Notes under the pieces: model-generated
Seen by the model: the letters and a program-made list of their open reading frames with translations, nothing else
Told to the model about the DNA's origin: nothing
Databases searched by the model: none
Source: Gigaspora rosea
Taxonomy: Eukaryota; Glomeromycota; Glomeromycetes; Diversisporales; Gigasporaceae
Reading direction: 5' to 3'
DNA length: 64,000 nt
NCBI GenBank assembly: GCA_003550325.1
Contig: QKWP01000004.1
Coordinates: 641,094-705,093, forward strand
Translations under genes and position numbers: made by a program
Part shown: piece after piece, positions 10,568 to 21,312 of the stretch
How positions within the stretch are numbered: the stretch's first letter is position 1
Layout of the letters: every line of letters begins with the position of its first letter

Positions 10568-11312
10568 TGTTACAGTAGGGAGGCCTTCTTTAACTTCTTA
10601 CTATAACAACGACACGGCTACAGGGATCCTTTATCGGTTTATAGCAGTGTCCAAGAAGTAGATATAATTCCTTAGTCTGTAAGAAATTATACTCTTCTCT
10701 AAGAGCAGTTCGTGAGAGTATTCAATGAGGAATTATCGATTTTACTATTACTTGATAATAAACTTGGTGTTATTGAGATGGATAGTTTCTTTATTAATAC
10801 TCTAAAATAGAGCTATCCTTAGGTTTCTGTTCCTAAGAAATCCCAGTACAAGATATATAATAAATATAAAGAGAAGTGGGGTGTCTTGGTCTAGTTTGAC
10901 TAAGAGAAATTCTGTGTCTTTAAATACATTTTAGAATAAGCGTTATAAGCGTTGATTTACAATGATAAACACTATAATCTACAAGAGCAACATGAGTGTT
11001 ATAAATGGTATAAGCGTTATAAGCGGTATAAGCGCTATAAGCGTCATAAGCATCATAAGCGGTATAAGTGCTATAAGTGTCATAAGCGTTATAAGCGGTA
11101 TAAGCGCTATAAGCGTTATAAGCGTTATAATCGTTATAAGCGTTATAATCGGTATAAGCATTATAAGCGATATAAGCGTTATAAGCGGTATTAACTATTC
11201 TAAGTATCTAACTTCTCAAGATAATAATATAATACAATATAATAATAAAATATAATAATAAAAATGAAATAATAAAATAATAAGATAATATAATAACTAT
11301 TGTTCTATAACA
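10568..11312 (-). repeat. 5' LTR of the retroelement
   Basis: On the minus strand it starts TGTTATAG and ends CTACTGTAACA, the TG...CA ends expected of an LTR, and is followed after two bases by a tRNA-like primer-binding site. Its 3' half resembles the solo LTR at 43914-45092: both share a block near GGGATTTCTWAGGAACAGA, TTTCTTACAGAC, TAAAGAAGGC and the end ACTGTAACA. The 5' half holds a minisatellite (10995-11190). The exact outer boundary at 11312 is inferred from the TGT start. Confidence 0.7.
10995..11190 (+). repeat. Minisatellite in the LTR, unit about 9-10 bp
   Basis: A run of variants of ATAAGCGTT/ATAAGCGGT, about twenty units. It can be read as a Lys-Arg-Tyr repeat, but that is a by-product of the repeat, not a gene. 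The same position in the solo LTR at 43.9 kb holds a different short-unit array. Confidence 0.85.
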
Positions 11313-12146
11313 CTATGATTCTCTAAACTTAACTAACTGATTTATACTTCTTACTCTAAGTAAACTTGTTCAGTATCAAAAAATATATATATTTTTATTT
11401 AAACACAAACTAGTTTGCAAAATTTGGACTAGCCCGACCAAACTTATGATTGAGTTTGAGTTTAGTATAAAGTTTTAATAATAAAATTTAGAGTTTGAGT
11501 CTGGTCTGAACCAGACCAAACCTGAACCCAAACCTAGAATCACTAGTTCATATGAACACCAGACTGAACCTGAACATGTTCATGAACTTATGAACTAAAC
11601 CTAAACTAAACCTGTACCAGCTCTAAAAGTTCAATACTGAACCTGAACCTGAACATGTTTTAAAAAATGTTCAGGTTCAGGTTTAATACTAAACCTGAAC
11701 CTGAACTTGACCTAAGTTCAGTTCAGTTCAGATTCATAGAAACACTATATAAATTTATAAATAAATATAAAATTTAATTTTCAAACAACTCTTTTAGTAA
11801 TAAGATTTTGAAAAAATATTTGGTACACATATAGAGCTAATATAGCTCTACAAAGTTACTGGTCATATTTTTTTAAAACCTTTTAGAAAAATGTTATAGC
11901 TATTTAAACAATTGAAATACTATTAAAATACTCTATATAACTATTAAATATAGGCTTTTAGTACTATATAAAAACTAATAATTGTCTAATAATACATATC
12001 TTTATCTTTTTTTGTTTTATTTTACAACCCAGTGCTCTTATTTTGTAACTCTCCATTCGAGCTACCTCCACTGAACCCATCTCAGATAAGCTATTTGGCT
12101 TGCCTTTCACTACTCAAACGACCTCCCGGGTCCCTTCTCCCATGGT
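11313..12146. other. Intergenic, with a GAACCTGAAC-rich repeat
   Basis: Bases 11410-11740 are dominated by variants of AACCTGAAC and TTCAGGTTCA in both orientations, including a palindrome around 11640-11690. This looks like the subterminal part of a DNA transposon, but I could not find its other end. The remainder is A/T-rich with no ORF; bases 12030-12146 belong to the SINE-like unit described next. Confidence 0.5.
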
Positions 12147-13435
12147 TAGGGATGTTAATGGAATAAGGTACTCCAGAGTAACTGTGGAGTATAACCCACT
12201 TTATACTAGTGTGGTCTAGACATGACACCACCTTGGATTACTAAGATATTATTAATAGGAGTAATTGCTCCAGAGTAATACTACTGATACAAAATGGATT
12301 ATACTCTGGAGTATTATTATATATATATTTTTTGAGTAAAGTTATTTGTCGCATAAGTGACAACAGCTTATGTATCACTGAACCAATCAGATTTCGGGAT
12401 CTCATGTAATATAACACAAACAAAAAATTCAAAACAAACGTTCGTTTTATCAAAAAACCAACAAAAATCTCTTATTACTTAAAATCATATAGAAAACCAC
12501 CTTTCATGCTTTAACAAAAAGTTTTCCTTAAGTGATTTTAATATACCCCAAACCCTAACCCTAAACCTAGGTGATCACTCTAACTCTAAACTAACAAAAA
12601 CTAGACTTTATCGATGCAGAGATGATCTACAGATAATATTATCACATGTGTCACATATAACTTAATTATATTAGAACACTAAGTTGCGAAATAGTGAAAT
12701 TCACTTTGTAGATTGGGTTAGGGTGAAATTTGTGGTTTATTATGTTTTTTATTATATAAAAGCGAATTCATCCTCATGTAATGATCATAGCAGGTTTCAC
12801 TATTTCACAACTTAGGTTTCACCCTGTCATATTATATTTTTTACTGTATTTCCCAAAATAAAGTAGCATATTTTCGGGAAACTATGGTACTATAAACTCT
12901 AGAGTATTACATAGTGCTTAGTACATAGTACTCTGGGTTATACTCTGGGTTATATTCCCGGGTTACACTTTGGAGTATGCTCTGATTCATACTTCAGTAT
13001 GGTGTGGTGTTAAAAGATACTCTGCCAGAGTATGCATCACACTATCCTGGAGCACTCCGTTAACATTCCTACTCGCAGTTTTTCAGTTCTCATCGATGGA
13101 GCTTCAGCCGCTCAGAAAGTTACTGCGAACAAGGTTTCATTTGACTTGCCCTTAGCTGCCCAAATGTAGATGGCACCGTATTATTTATACTTTCTGCAGG
13201 GACAGCCAATCTTCCTCAGTCTGATCCCTTATAGGTACATAACATACACAAAGGATACCACCACAAGTTCATGAAGTATCTGTGGACTCTCACTACATCT
13301 TGTGACTTTGGTTATTTCCAAATTGGGTTCTGACTTTCAAATTCAAATTACTGCCAGGTGTAATTGAACCGGCAACCTTCTATTGGAGACCTAAGAGCAT
13401 AACTGCTATACTACCGCTATGCTATTGATCCGCAG
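12030..13435 (-). mobile_element. tRNA-derived SINE-like element, split by a MITE
   Basis: On the minus strand an A-box-like string TAGCATAGCGG (13414-13424) and a B-box-like string GGTTCAATTAC (13360-13370) are spaced about as in a tRNA gene. The head is followed by about 300 bp of average-GC text running to 13072, then past the MITE to about 12030. No tRNA clover-leaf with a usable acceptor stem is evident, so I call it SINE-like, not a tRNA gene. The far boundary is a guess. Confidence 0.45.
12147..13071. mobile_element. MITE with a composite interior
   Basis: Ends read TAGGGATGTTAATGGA and, on the other strand, TAGGAATGTTAACGGA (hAT-style YARNG). The flanking 8-mers do not match, so the duplication is not preserved. 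Inside are repeated ACTCTGGAGTA-type strings and a short telomere-like tract (AAACCCTAACCCTAAACC near 12550). That inner text also resembles the element at 50978-51392, so one MITE is probably nested in another. Confidence 0.6.
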
Positions 13436-13439
13436 ATCA

Positions 13440-13715
13440 ATACATATTTTTATCGATCTTGGAATTTTGTAATTAGAATTTAACAATTTTGGGCTTGTTA
13501 AAATCATTTCACTAAGACAAACATTTGGTAGTTAAATCATTTAAAACTAATTGGTGAATCGAAAATTAGGCAATATTAAAGAAATTTATAAAAGTTGAAT
13601 GATCTTGGGATCCTGTGATTGGATTTTAACAATTTGAGCTTATTAGAATTATCTTATTAAAACAAACATTTTGGTAGTTAAATCACCCCAAACAGACTAG
13701 TGGATCAAAAGTTAT
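13440..13715 (+). repeat. Palindromic-module repeat, two units
   Basis: Two successive units carry the shared text GATCTTGGGATCCTGT...GGGCTTGTTA...CATTTTGGTAGTTAAATCA...TGGATCAAAAGTTATT. It is the same module as at 30.4-31.6, 40.1-40.7, 41.6-41.9 and 53.6-53.9 kb. No coding potential. Confidence 0.75.
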
Positions 13716-14121
13716 TATTAATTCCATAATTTGGTATATATGACTAATTAAAAATAGTTTAAAATCATGTGAGTGGAAAATGGAAAATGCAAAGTTACGA
13801 TTTTGATATTTTAATATGTGAGCATCAAGAAAGTAACTTTTGCACACGATGCAGAGAAACTAAAGGTCCTTCGTGAACAATGATTTGCGCAAATTTAACC
13901 AATCAAATTAGAATATAATATATAAACATATCACAGATATATCAGACCTCCTCTCGTTTTTTACTAATTATTTTTTTGGTGGAATGTAACAGACCCAGGT
14001 CGTTTATGTGGCATATTACGGTACTTCTTTTTTTAATAATATTTGAAAATAAGAATTATATTATATATAGTATATATATATGTATAGATTTAATTTCAAA
14101 AATTATATATTGTACCATGGT

Positions 14122-14694
14122 TAGTGATATGCGGATGCAGGTTTTTTTGTCTTTGCATTGCATAATGTGACATTATGCAGCATAATGCATTATGCAATCC
14201 TGAATTTTTATATAATATAATTATTATTTTATTAGCTTTTTATTAAGAATAATACTAATGCATATAATAGTAGTATATAACTAATTAGCACACTATCAAT
14301 TGCTAAAATCAGCAAAAACAATCATTAGAAAGTTCAAAAATGGTTAAGTTAGATTGTATTACTAATACATTAACTTAATGTATATATTAATTTAGACTAG
14401 CTATTAAATATTAAATAGCAAAATCAGAAGACTACAATATATAGTAGTAGAAGTTTGGTCAAGAAATTTGTTTGCTAAAAACTATTGTAGCAAATTGAAA
14501 AGGAATACGTATAATTTATAAGTTCTAATTTAAAAAAAATATTGTTAGAATAAAAGCAAATTACATAATTTTATTGAATCAAACTTATATAATAATCTCT
14601 ATGTGCATTTTTAAATTTTACAAGTCTTGCATTACATTATGCAGCATTATGCATTGCATAATGCAGCATGCATAATGCATAAGGCACATCTCTA
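14122..14694. mobile_element. hAT-type MITE, 573 bp
   Basis: Ends TAGTGATATGC and, inverted, TAGAGATGTGC fit YARNG. The 8-bp duplication ACCATGGT (itself a palindrome) is at 14114-14121 and 14695-14702. Subterminal regions are packed with GCATAATGC-like strings. The interior is A/T-rich with no ORF. It lies 0.33 kb downstream of the HMG-CoA reductase stop codon. Confidence 0.88.
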
Positions 14695-15021
14695 ACCATG
14701 GTATTCAATACAAGTAATATGAAATTTTATATAAATCAAAATAATTTTTTGATTGATATTAGGGTTAGAGTTAAGGCCTGAGATAGAACAAAAATATGGA
14801 ATATAAATTATCAAATTTTAAGCAACGAGAGATGTATGCTCCTGTTAATATTGTGTCTGTTTAAAATGCTTCACCTTGAAAAAAATCGTTAAATTTGATA
14901 TTATTTTTATTTTTATTTTTGTTTTTTTTTATCAATTAAAAAGAAAAAAAATTACAGTATTATAAAAAGATTGATTATTTTCTACACTAAAAATGAAATT
15001 GGGTTGTTTTTTTTTTTAAAT

Positions 15022-17052
15022 CTATGAATTTAAACAAGATCCTGGAGTAGATATCTTTGAATCGCACACACTTTCTATTCCGGAATTTTCAATACCGTTA
15101 ATAACAGAAGGTATTGTAGTTGTATTTGATATAGCATGTGAATTTGAATGTGAATGTGCATGATGTGATATATGTACATGTTGAAGCTTTTCATGCTTAA
15201 CAGCAGCTCTGTTGTGTATCATGTGGCTTTTAACTAAATGTCCAGCAGCTAATGCAGCGCATAAACTTAATTCTCCTGCCATGACACTGGCGCATATAAT
15301 TCTCGCTAATTTTTTCGCATTATCTCCTGGTATTGTTGGATGAGGTCCTTTTACACCCAACATTTCCAGCACGGCACCCTGTGGTCCTAATGTTGTTCCT
15401 CCTCCTATTGTCCCTACTTCAATTGATGGCATTGTACATGAAATGTGTAAGTCTTTGGTATTTGTCACCGGATTATCAATAGCTTCCATTAACGTTATAC
15501 AATTTGAACTTTCAACATTTTGTGCGGGATCTTGACCGGTCGCAATAAACATTGCTGTAACAATATTGGCAGCGTGAGCATTGAATCCTCCAATACTACC
15601 TGCAATCGCACTTCCAACTAAATTCTTTGAAATATTCAATTTCACAAGTGCTTCAACACTTGTTTTAAGTACTTTTTGTACAACGTCACCTGGAATGATT
15701 GCTTCTGAAATTACAGATTTTCCACGTCCCTCAATCCAATTAATGGCAGCGGGTTTCTTATCTGTACAATAATTTCCACTGATACTTATTATTTGCATAT
15801 CAGGAAAATGTTCATTCATCACCTCAAGTGCTTTCTCACATCCTTTCGAAATCATGTTCATTCCCATAGCATCCCCTGTAGTTGTAGAAAACCTAATAAA
15901 CAATAATTTTCCTACAACAGTAACTTTTAATTTCTTCAATCTAGCAAATCTAGATGTGGAATTAAATGCTTGTTTTATAATATCATTTCCATCATATTCT
16001 AACCAATTTTTAGCTTTTTCAGCTTGTATGATGTTAGGAAATTCTACACAAGGCCCACGAGCCATCAAATCTTGTGTCACAACAGTTTTGGCACCACCAC
16101 CACCATTAATTGCCTTGCATCCTCTAGAGGTTGATGCAACCAAACACCCTTCAGTTGTTGCCATTGGAATATGAAACGATTCACCATCAATTTTTAAGGG
16201 CCCTGCCACTCCGATGGGAATTGGTATGTATCCAATTACATTTTCACAGCATACACCCATAACTTTTGAATAATCGTAACCTTCCACAGGTAAAGCAGAA
16301 TTTTTCAAAGTTTTTGTGCTTGAAGTATGTGATATAAATGCTCTACGTATTTTTACAGCTCGTTCATTATCTTTCAATATTTTTTCTAAATTATATTGAG
16401 AAATTTTGCCACCAATAACTAATAAAAGAACATCTTCATCAGACATGACTGTGGGATCACTTGAAGCTAAAGGTTTAGGTATATCGAGGCATTCAATTGG
16501 AGGTCGAGGTTCTATTTTTAAGTCATTATTTTGAGAATCAAATGTTTTATTAGGTATTTCTCGGGAAGTGGTATTCAAAGTAGGTGATGCAGAAACAACA
16601 TCAGAAGTTTCATCATTTGACTTTGTTTGATTATGAGTATTTAAAAGATAACAATTCAAAATGATGGAGAAAATCAATCCAATAAAGAACAAAGTTGAAA
16701 GCACCGAATCTTGAACATAAAGAGACCAATAATTTAAGATGGTATCAAATATCTTATAGAACGTTTGAATGAATGTTTGACTACCGATTACATCATTTTG
16801 AACTCGAAATATTATTGGTGATGCCACATCAATAATTAAAGGTAAGGAAGCTTTAAGACTTGACTGATGTTGTGAAAGAATGGCATCTAGAATTGGTAAT
16901 GTTGTTGGATTATCATAAACCTCAGTCTTTGCGATCTGAAGTGCTGAAGAGACCTCATCATCGGTATGAAGAGTTGTACAAAGATTCATCACATGCATTA
17001 TTAAAAAGCCAATAATCTGTTAAAAAAAAAAAAGATTTCAAGTAAATATGAG

Positions 17053-17116
<64 letters not shown>

Positions 17117-17351
17117 AAAATATATAATTAATGGAAAAGCTTACAATTAACAATTTAACTCTTGAAATCATTGGATTATCATATTTTTTTGCATCAACAC
17201 TATTATCATGAAGAGTCATTAAAATATTTTGTCCCAAATTCGCAGGACTACTTTTCAATTCATCTTTTTCAACAGTTTTTTCTGCTTTACGGATACGTTT
17301 CAGCTAAATTATATAAAATAAAAATTATTAATTAATAAAAATTAAGGGTAA

Positions 17352-17429
<78 letters not shown>

Positions 17430-19333
17430 TAGAGGTCTGACTTGTTCAAAAAATTAGCATCTGAACATTCATTTGTTCAATTTTTTAGTATTCGAATATT
17501 CGTTCAAAAATTTTGAATAAATATTCGAATATTCACTGAATATTCATTGAATATTAAATATATTTCAATTTTAAAAAATTATTAGCTATTTTACTTAAAT
17601 TAGCCAATAAATTGCAAATAAATTAAAATAAAATTATAAAATTATATATATATATATATTCAATGAATATTCAATGAATATGAAATTTTAAATATCCGAA
17701 TATTCATTCAGTGAAAAAATTAATATTCGAATATTCGAATATTCAGTGAATATTCGAATATATTATTCACTGAGTCAGACCTCTAATAATAATAATAATA
17801 ATAGTAAATAAAAATATAAATAATTACCTCAAGTTTAAGAGTCAAAGTGGCAGTGTAAAATGTGAACAAAAACAAACAATCATATAATAATATGAAACCA
17901 GCCAAAAAACAAAATTCCTGTAAACCAGCCACACCGCTAGCAGCACCGATGAATAATACAATAATTTCGATAAAATAATCCCTAATTATTTTTGGGCCTT
18001 CTTCAGTTACACCAACCATCACATTATCACGGACATTAAAAGGAATCGTAGCAGATCTACTTTCTTCAATTTGAGGGGTTGAAGGAGAAGATGCGGTAAG
18101 AACAGCTTTTGTTAAAGCAAAAGGTTTCTCGAAACCTACGGTTATTATTAAGAAAGGTATCGCTTCACTGAAATTTAGAACAAAAAAAAAAAAGTTAAAT
18201 AAGAGTAATTAAAATTTTGAGAAAAATAACATAAATACCTTAATAAGATGGGGTTGACGGTGACACCAAACAATTTTATTGTCAAAAAAGCCGACATGAA
18301 GGCAAAGAAACCATTCGATAAAACGCATATAGCTATATGTAATTTAAGATAAGATGAGATAAAAGATTAAAAATAAATACTTATAAATTAGAAATTACAA
18401 AAAAATTACCTAGAATGAGACGCGAACCAATTTTTTGCATATTGACGAAAAGTGAACCAAAAGTAAAAGTCATCAACATGTAACCAGTAAAAATCACCAA
18501 GATATCGATGGTATCAGCTTGCTGTTAATTAAAGAAATAATATTTAACGTATATATGCATAAAGTAAAAACGAAAGAATAACAAAATACCTGTATCAATT
18601 CTTGAACCTTAAAAAAAAGGCTACATATAGCGAAAGCAAACCAAGCGAAAGAACCTTTTTTGGCGGGAACAGAAGATCTTGTTCCGCTAGAAGCAAATTT
18701 ACCAGCATGTAAATTAGCAACATTATTTACCCAGGAATCAGCATAAGCCAAGTAGGGACCATCAGCATTTAAAACGTAATTCAAAATCACGGCAGAATCA
18801 TCACAATTCACGTCAGTGGAAGGAACGAAAGAGGAAAAATGACAAAAAGGTTTTGTGACATTGATTCCGAGAATAGGAGAAGTTAAAGAAAAACATAAGG
18901 AATCGCCGGGAAATTTATAACATAAATCATCATTATAATATAATTTATTTGTCCCATCAGAGACATAGATTTCTTTTTCAACAAGTTCTTGAAGTTTGAC
19001 AAAAGATTCCAAGTTGCTTGAAACAATTGATTGATGAGGAAGAATTGAAATAACAGGTTCATCTAGTTGTGTTTTTACAAGAAGTTGGCTTAATCGAATT
19101 CGTGAAGCCTGACTAATAGAATCAGGTTTTGAGAGGAAGACAAACTCATTTGAGTTAGGATAGGAAATAACTTGAACAAAATCAATTTCTTTTAATTTGA
19201 AAAAATCTGATTCTATCAGGGATCTAAATATTGAAGCGTATGTAAATGAAGCAATTATCAGGCAAAATACGATCGTTTCAATCGGATTTCGCGAAGATTG
19301 TTTTGCAACATAATTTAGTAGCCATTTGACCAT
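15022..19333 (-). CDS. HMGR: HMG-CoA reductase (class I), six exons
   Basis: It reduces HMG-CoA to mevalonate with two NADPH, the committed step of sterol and isoprenoid synthesis, at the ER membrane. Exons on the minus strand are 19333-18590, 18521-18410, 18332-18239, 18167-17828, 17303-17145 and 17016-15022, giving 1147 residues; all junctions are GT/AG and keep frame. Residues about 19-36 form the first membrane segment. Residues 230-420 form a sterol-sensing domain ([12 protein letters not shown], then GFEKPF). The last membrane segment is near 588-607, followed by a linker and the catalytic domain. Catalytic residues are present: Glu in TEGCLVAS (about 772), Lys in DKKPAAINW (about 903), Asp in GQDPAQN (about 979) and His in KSHMIHNR (about 1081). 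The Ser that AMPK modifies in animal enzymes is Ala here. A His-rich tail follows. Confidence 0.96.
17057..17113. repeat. Poly-A tract in HMGR intron 5
   Basis: A nearly uninterrupted A-run of over 50 bases on the plus strand (T-run in the transcript). It may be partly a sequencing or assembly artefact. Read as protein it gives only Phe, so the apparent ORF there is not real beyond exon 5. Confidence 0.8.
17304..17827 (-). other. HMGR intron 4, enlarged by a microsatellite and a MITE
   Basis: This intron is 524 bp against 68, 77, 71 and 128 bp for the others. The extra length is an (AAT)n tract at about 17355-17429 and the MITE at 17430-17785. The splice sites (minus-strand GTAATT...TTTAG) are intact. 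Confidence 0.85.
17430..17785. mobile_element. hAT-type MITE in HMGR intron 4, 356 bp
   Basis: Ends TAGAGGTCTGACT are perfect inverted repeats. The flanking 8-mers are both ATAATAAT, but this lies in an AAT microsatellite, so the duplication is uncertain. The interior is rich in GAATATTCGAATATTC-type palindromes. Confidence 0.8.
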
Positions 19334-20920
19334 TGATAATAGTATTAATAAAAAAAAATTCTTTTCGTTCAGAAATGCAGTCAGTTAAAAGTATTAGAGC
19401 AAAAATTGTATTTTTTTTTTCCTAATTATCTAAAAAAAAAAAAAAAAATTGAAAACAAAATGTCAATCTGAAAAATGAGAGAAAAAAAAAAAATAAGATA
19501 TATATACTTGTATCTCAATAAAAAGTGACTAAATTATTTCTTGAATGGTAAGATTTCCATTTTAAACGGGCTTCTTTTTTTTTTTTTGTTACAATAACGG
19601 GAAGTTTTTCAAATAGTTTTCAAATAATTTTTTTCGATTACAGTTTATGTATAAAAAAAAGACGATCCAAACCAATTATAACCAATGTTTATTAAGGGTA
19701 CGTATAAATTTATATCGATAAACTAATTTATACGTATACTATACATTATATATATTTTTTTATCCAAATTACAGAATTATGTAATTATATATTATATGTA
19801 CTGTACAACTATGTCGATTTATCGATATATGTTATTGTATATATATATATATAATTTATTTAATTTATTTACCAATAACTATTGAAAGAGAATATGTGTA
19901 CATCTATCAATAACTATTGAAAGAGAATGAGTACATAAATAACTTATTCAAATGCTATATATTTTTCGATTACAATTTTTATCAATGGAAAAACTATTTT
20001 TGCGCTATTCAACGGTTCGTTATTTTTAACATTTATACTGCAGAATAGAGAGAGCTTTATCAAGATTTCGAAAAGTTTAAACATGAGATTAAAAATAGCC
20101 AAGTAGCATCTTATCCAGGGTTCATTTATTGTTTGTTTTACAGTAAACGACATTATTTTCCGACATTGTTTAAAAGGCCAAGAGTTTATAATAAGAGCCT
20201 TATGTTACTTTGTACTAGTAAATAATACTGCTTTTTATTGTTATTTTTCTTTTGGTACTTCGTTTAACAAAAGTTCATTCTACAATGTCATCATTTTTAC
20301 AATGCCGGCACAAAGTGTCACAATTTTTATGTCTCAATATCCCATGACTTTGATATTTCCTACGTACGTAGGTGAATAAGATTTAGGAATTTCATACTAT
20401 ATCGATATTGGGAATGCATAGCATTTACCGGAAATAACCTTCATGGTCGTTTTTTTTTTTAATAGGTTTAAATATTCGGTGGGACGTAACAGTAAATGAA
20501 GAACATTTTGTGAAATTCTCCCACCGTAATCGTAATTATTTGTTATTTGATCAATGATTATTAAATGTTGCATAAAAATTCATTAAAACTTTTTTAATGA
20601 CTCCCTGTATTACGGTAAAGTAACTATAATTATTTTAAACGTCCGTTCATCCGTTCATCCGTTCATCCGTCTACCCATCCGTCCGTACATATCAGATATC
20701 AGATATGTAAAGTGTCGGATAATGCTTCACCTTAAGTCTGGTTTCACATATGAAATTGACAAAAAGATAATAACGAATAATAAAATTTTTATTTCATTTT
20801 GCAAAATTACGCGATTGATTACCATATATTAATGTTGGAATCAAAGAAAGGAATTTCGTCAATTAAAATTCTTTAATCTTAAGGATTTTAGAAATTAATT
20901 TAGACCTTTGATGGTACCAT
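19334..20920. promoter_or_regulatory. Upstream intergenic region of HMGR
   Basis: No ORF of note. It contains A- and T-runs (19400-19500), (AT)n stretches, a two-copy repeat of ACTATTGAAAGAGAAT at about 19878 and 19912, and a short CCGTTCAT tandem at 20643-20690. The HMGR promoter must lie at its left end, but I recognise no specific binding site. Regulation is not readable from sequence. Confidence 0.4.
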
Positions 20921-20921
20921 A

Positions 20922-21310
20922 TAAGCGCGAAATAATGCCAATTTGCGCGTTAATTAATTGACCTGTGCGTTGTTACGCCCATGATTTCGAAATAAAGGAT
21001 AACTTTATATAAATGCATGTTGTTGGGGGAAAGTAAAATAATCTACGCATAATCTATTACATAATTACACTAGATCGATCAATATGATGTACAAATTCTG
21101 CACTTAGAATGAGAGCACACGTGAAGTGCGCTTGGGTCGACTGTAACCTAATATGTTACATTAGATTGCACGTTTTTTTTTTTTTTTAATTCGGGACACC
21201 CGTAGGCGCTAATTCAAGACGCCCATGGGCGCTAATTCTGAAGACCATGTAAACTATTTTTAAAGGACCCGATTTTCAAAATAACGCCCATGAACGTTAT
21301 TTCGCGCTTA
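20922..21310. mobile_element. TA-flanked MITE, 389 bp
   Basis: Inverted ends TAAGCGCGAAATAA with TA at 20920-20921 and 21311-21312. The interior carries repeated GCGCTAATTC and ACGCCCATG strings. No ORF. Confidence 0.7.
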
Positions 21311-21312
21311 TA

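Larger units (their letters stand above)
1..11312 (-). mobile_element. LTR retroelement, 5' LTR to beyond the left edge, split by nested insertions
   Basis: Reading on the minus strand, the order is LTR (10568-11312), primer-binding site (10550-10565), leader, gag with a zinc knuckle, retropepsin, a zinc-knuckle-array ORF, and a zinc-finger/coiled-coil segment. A MITE (8454-9097) and a hAT transposon (596-6035) are inserted in it. LTR plus gag plus retropepsin is the Ty3/gypsy-like plan, but I find no reverse transcriptase, RNase H or integrase. Bases 1-305 hold no convincing coding sequence, apart from a T-run at 1-10. The second LTR would lie left of the window. The copy is decayed, with several frame breaks. 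Confidence 0.75.

Noticed and set aside
10952..11255. Open frames reading as Lys-Arg-Tyr or Ile-Ser repeats
   Set aside because: They follow from the LTR minisatellite and exist in several frames and both strands.
13345..13435. tRNA gene
   Set aside because: A and B boxes are present, but no acceptor stem closes and the transcript unit continues as repeat; a SINE-like head fits better.
15581..16174. Plus-strand ORFs inside the HMGR region
   Set aside because: They are antisense shadows of the HMGR catalytic exon.
17001..17258. Phe-rich minus-strand ORF next to HMGR
   Set aside because: Only its left part is HMGR exon 5 (17145-17303); the rest is intron with a long T-run in the transcript.
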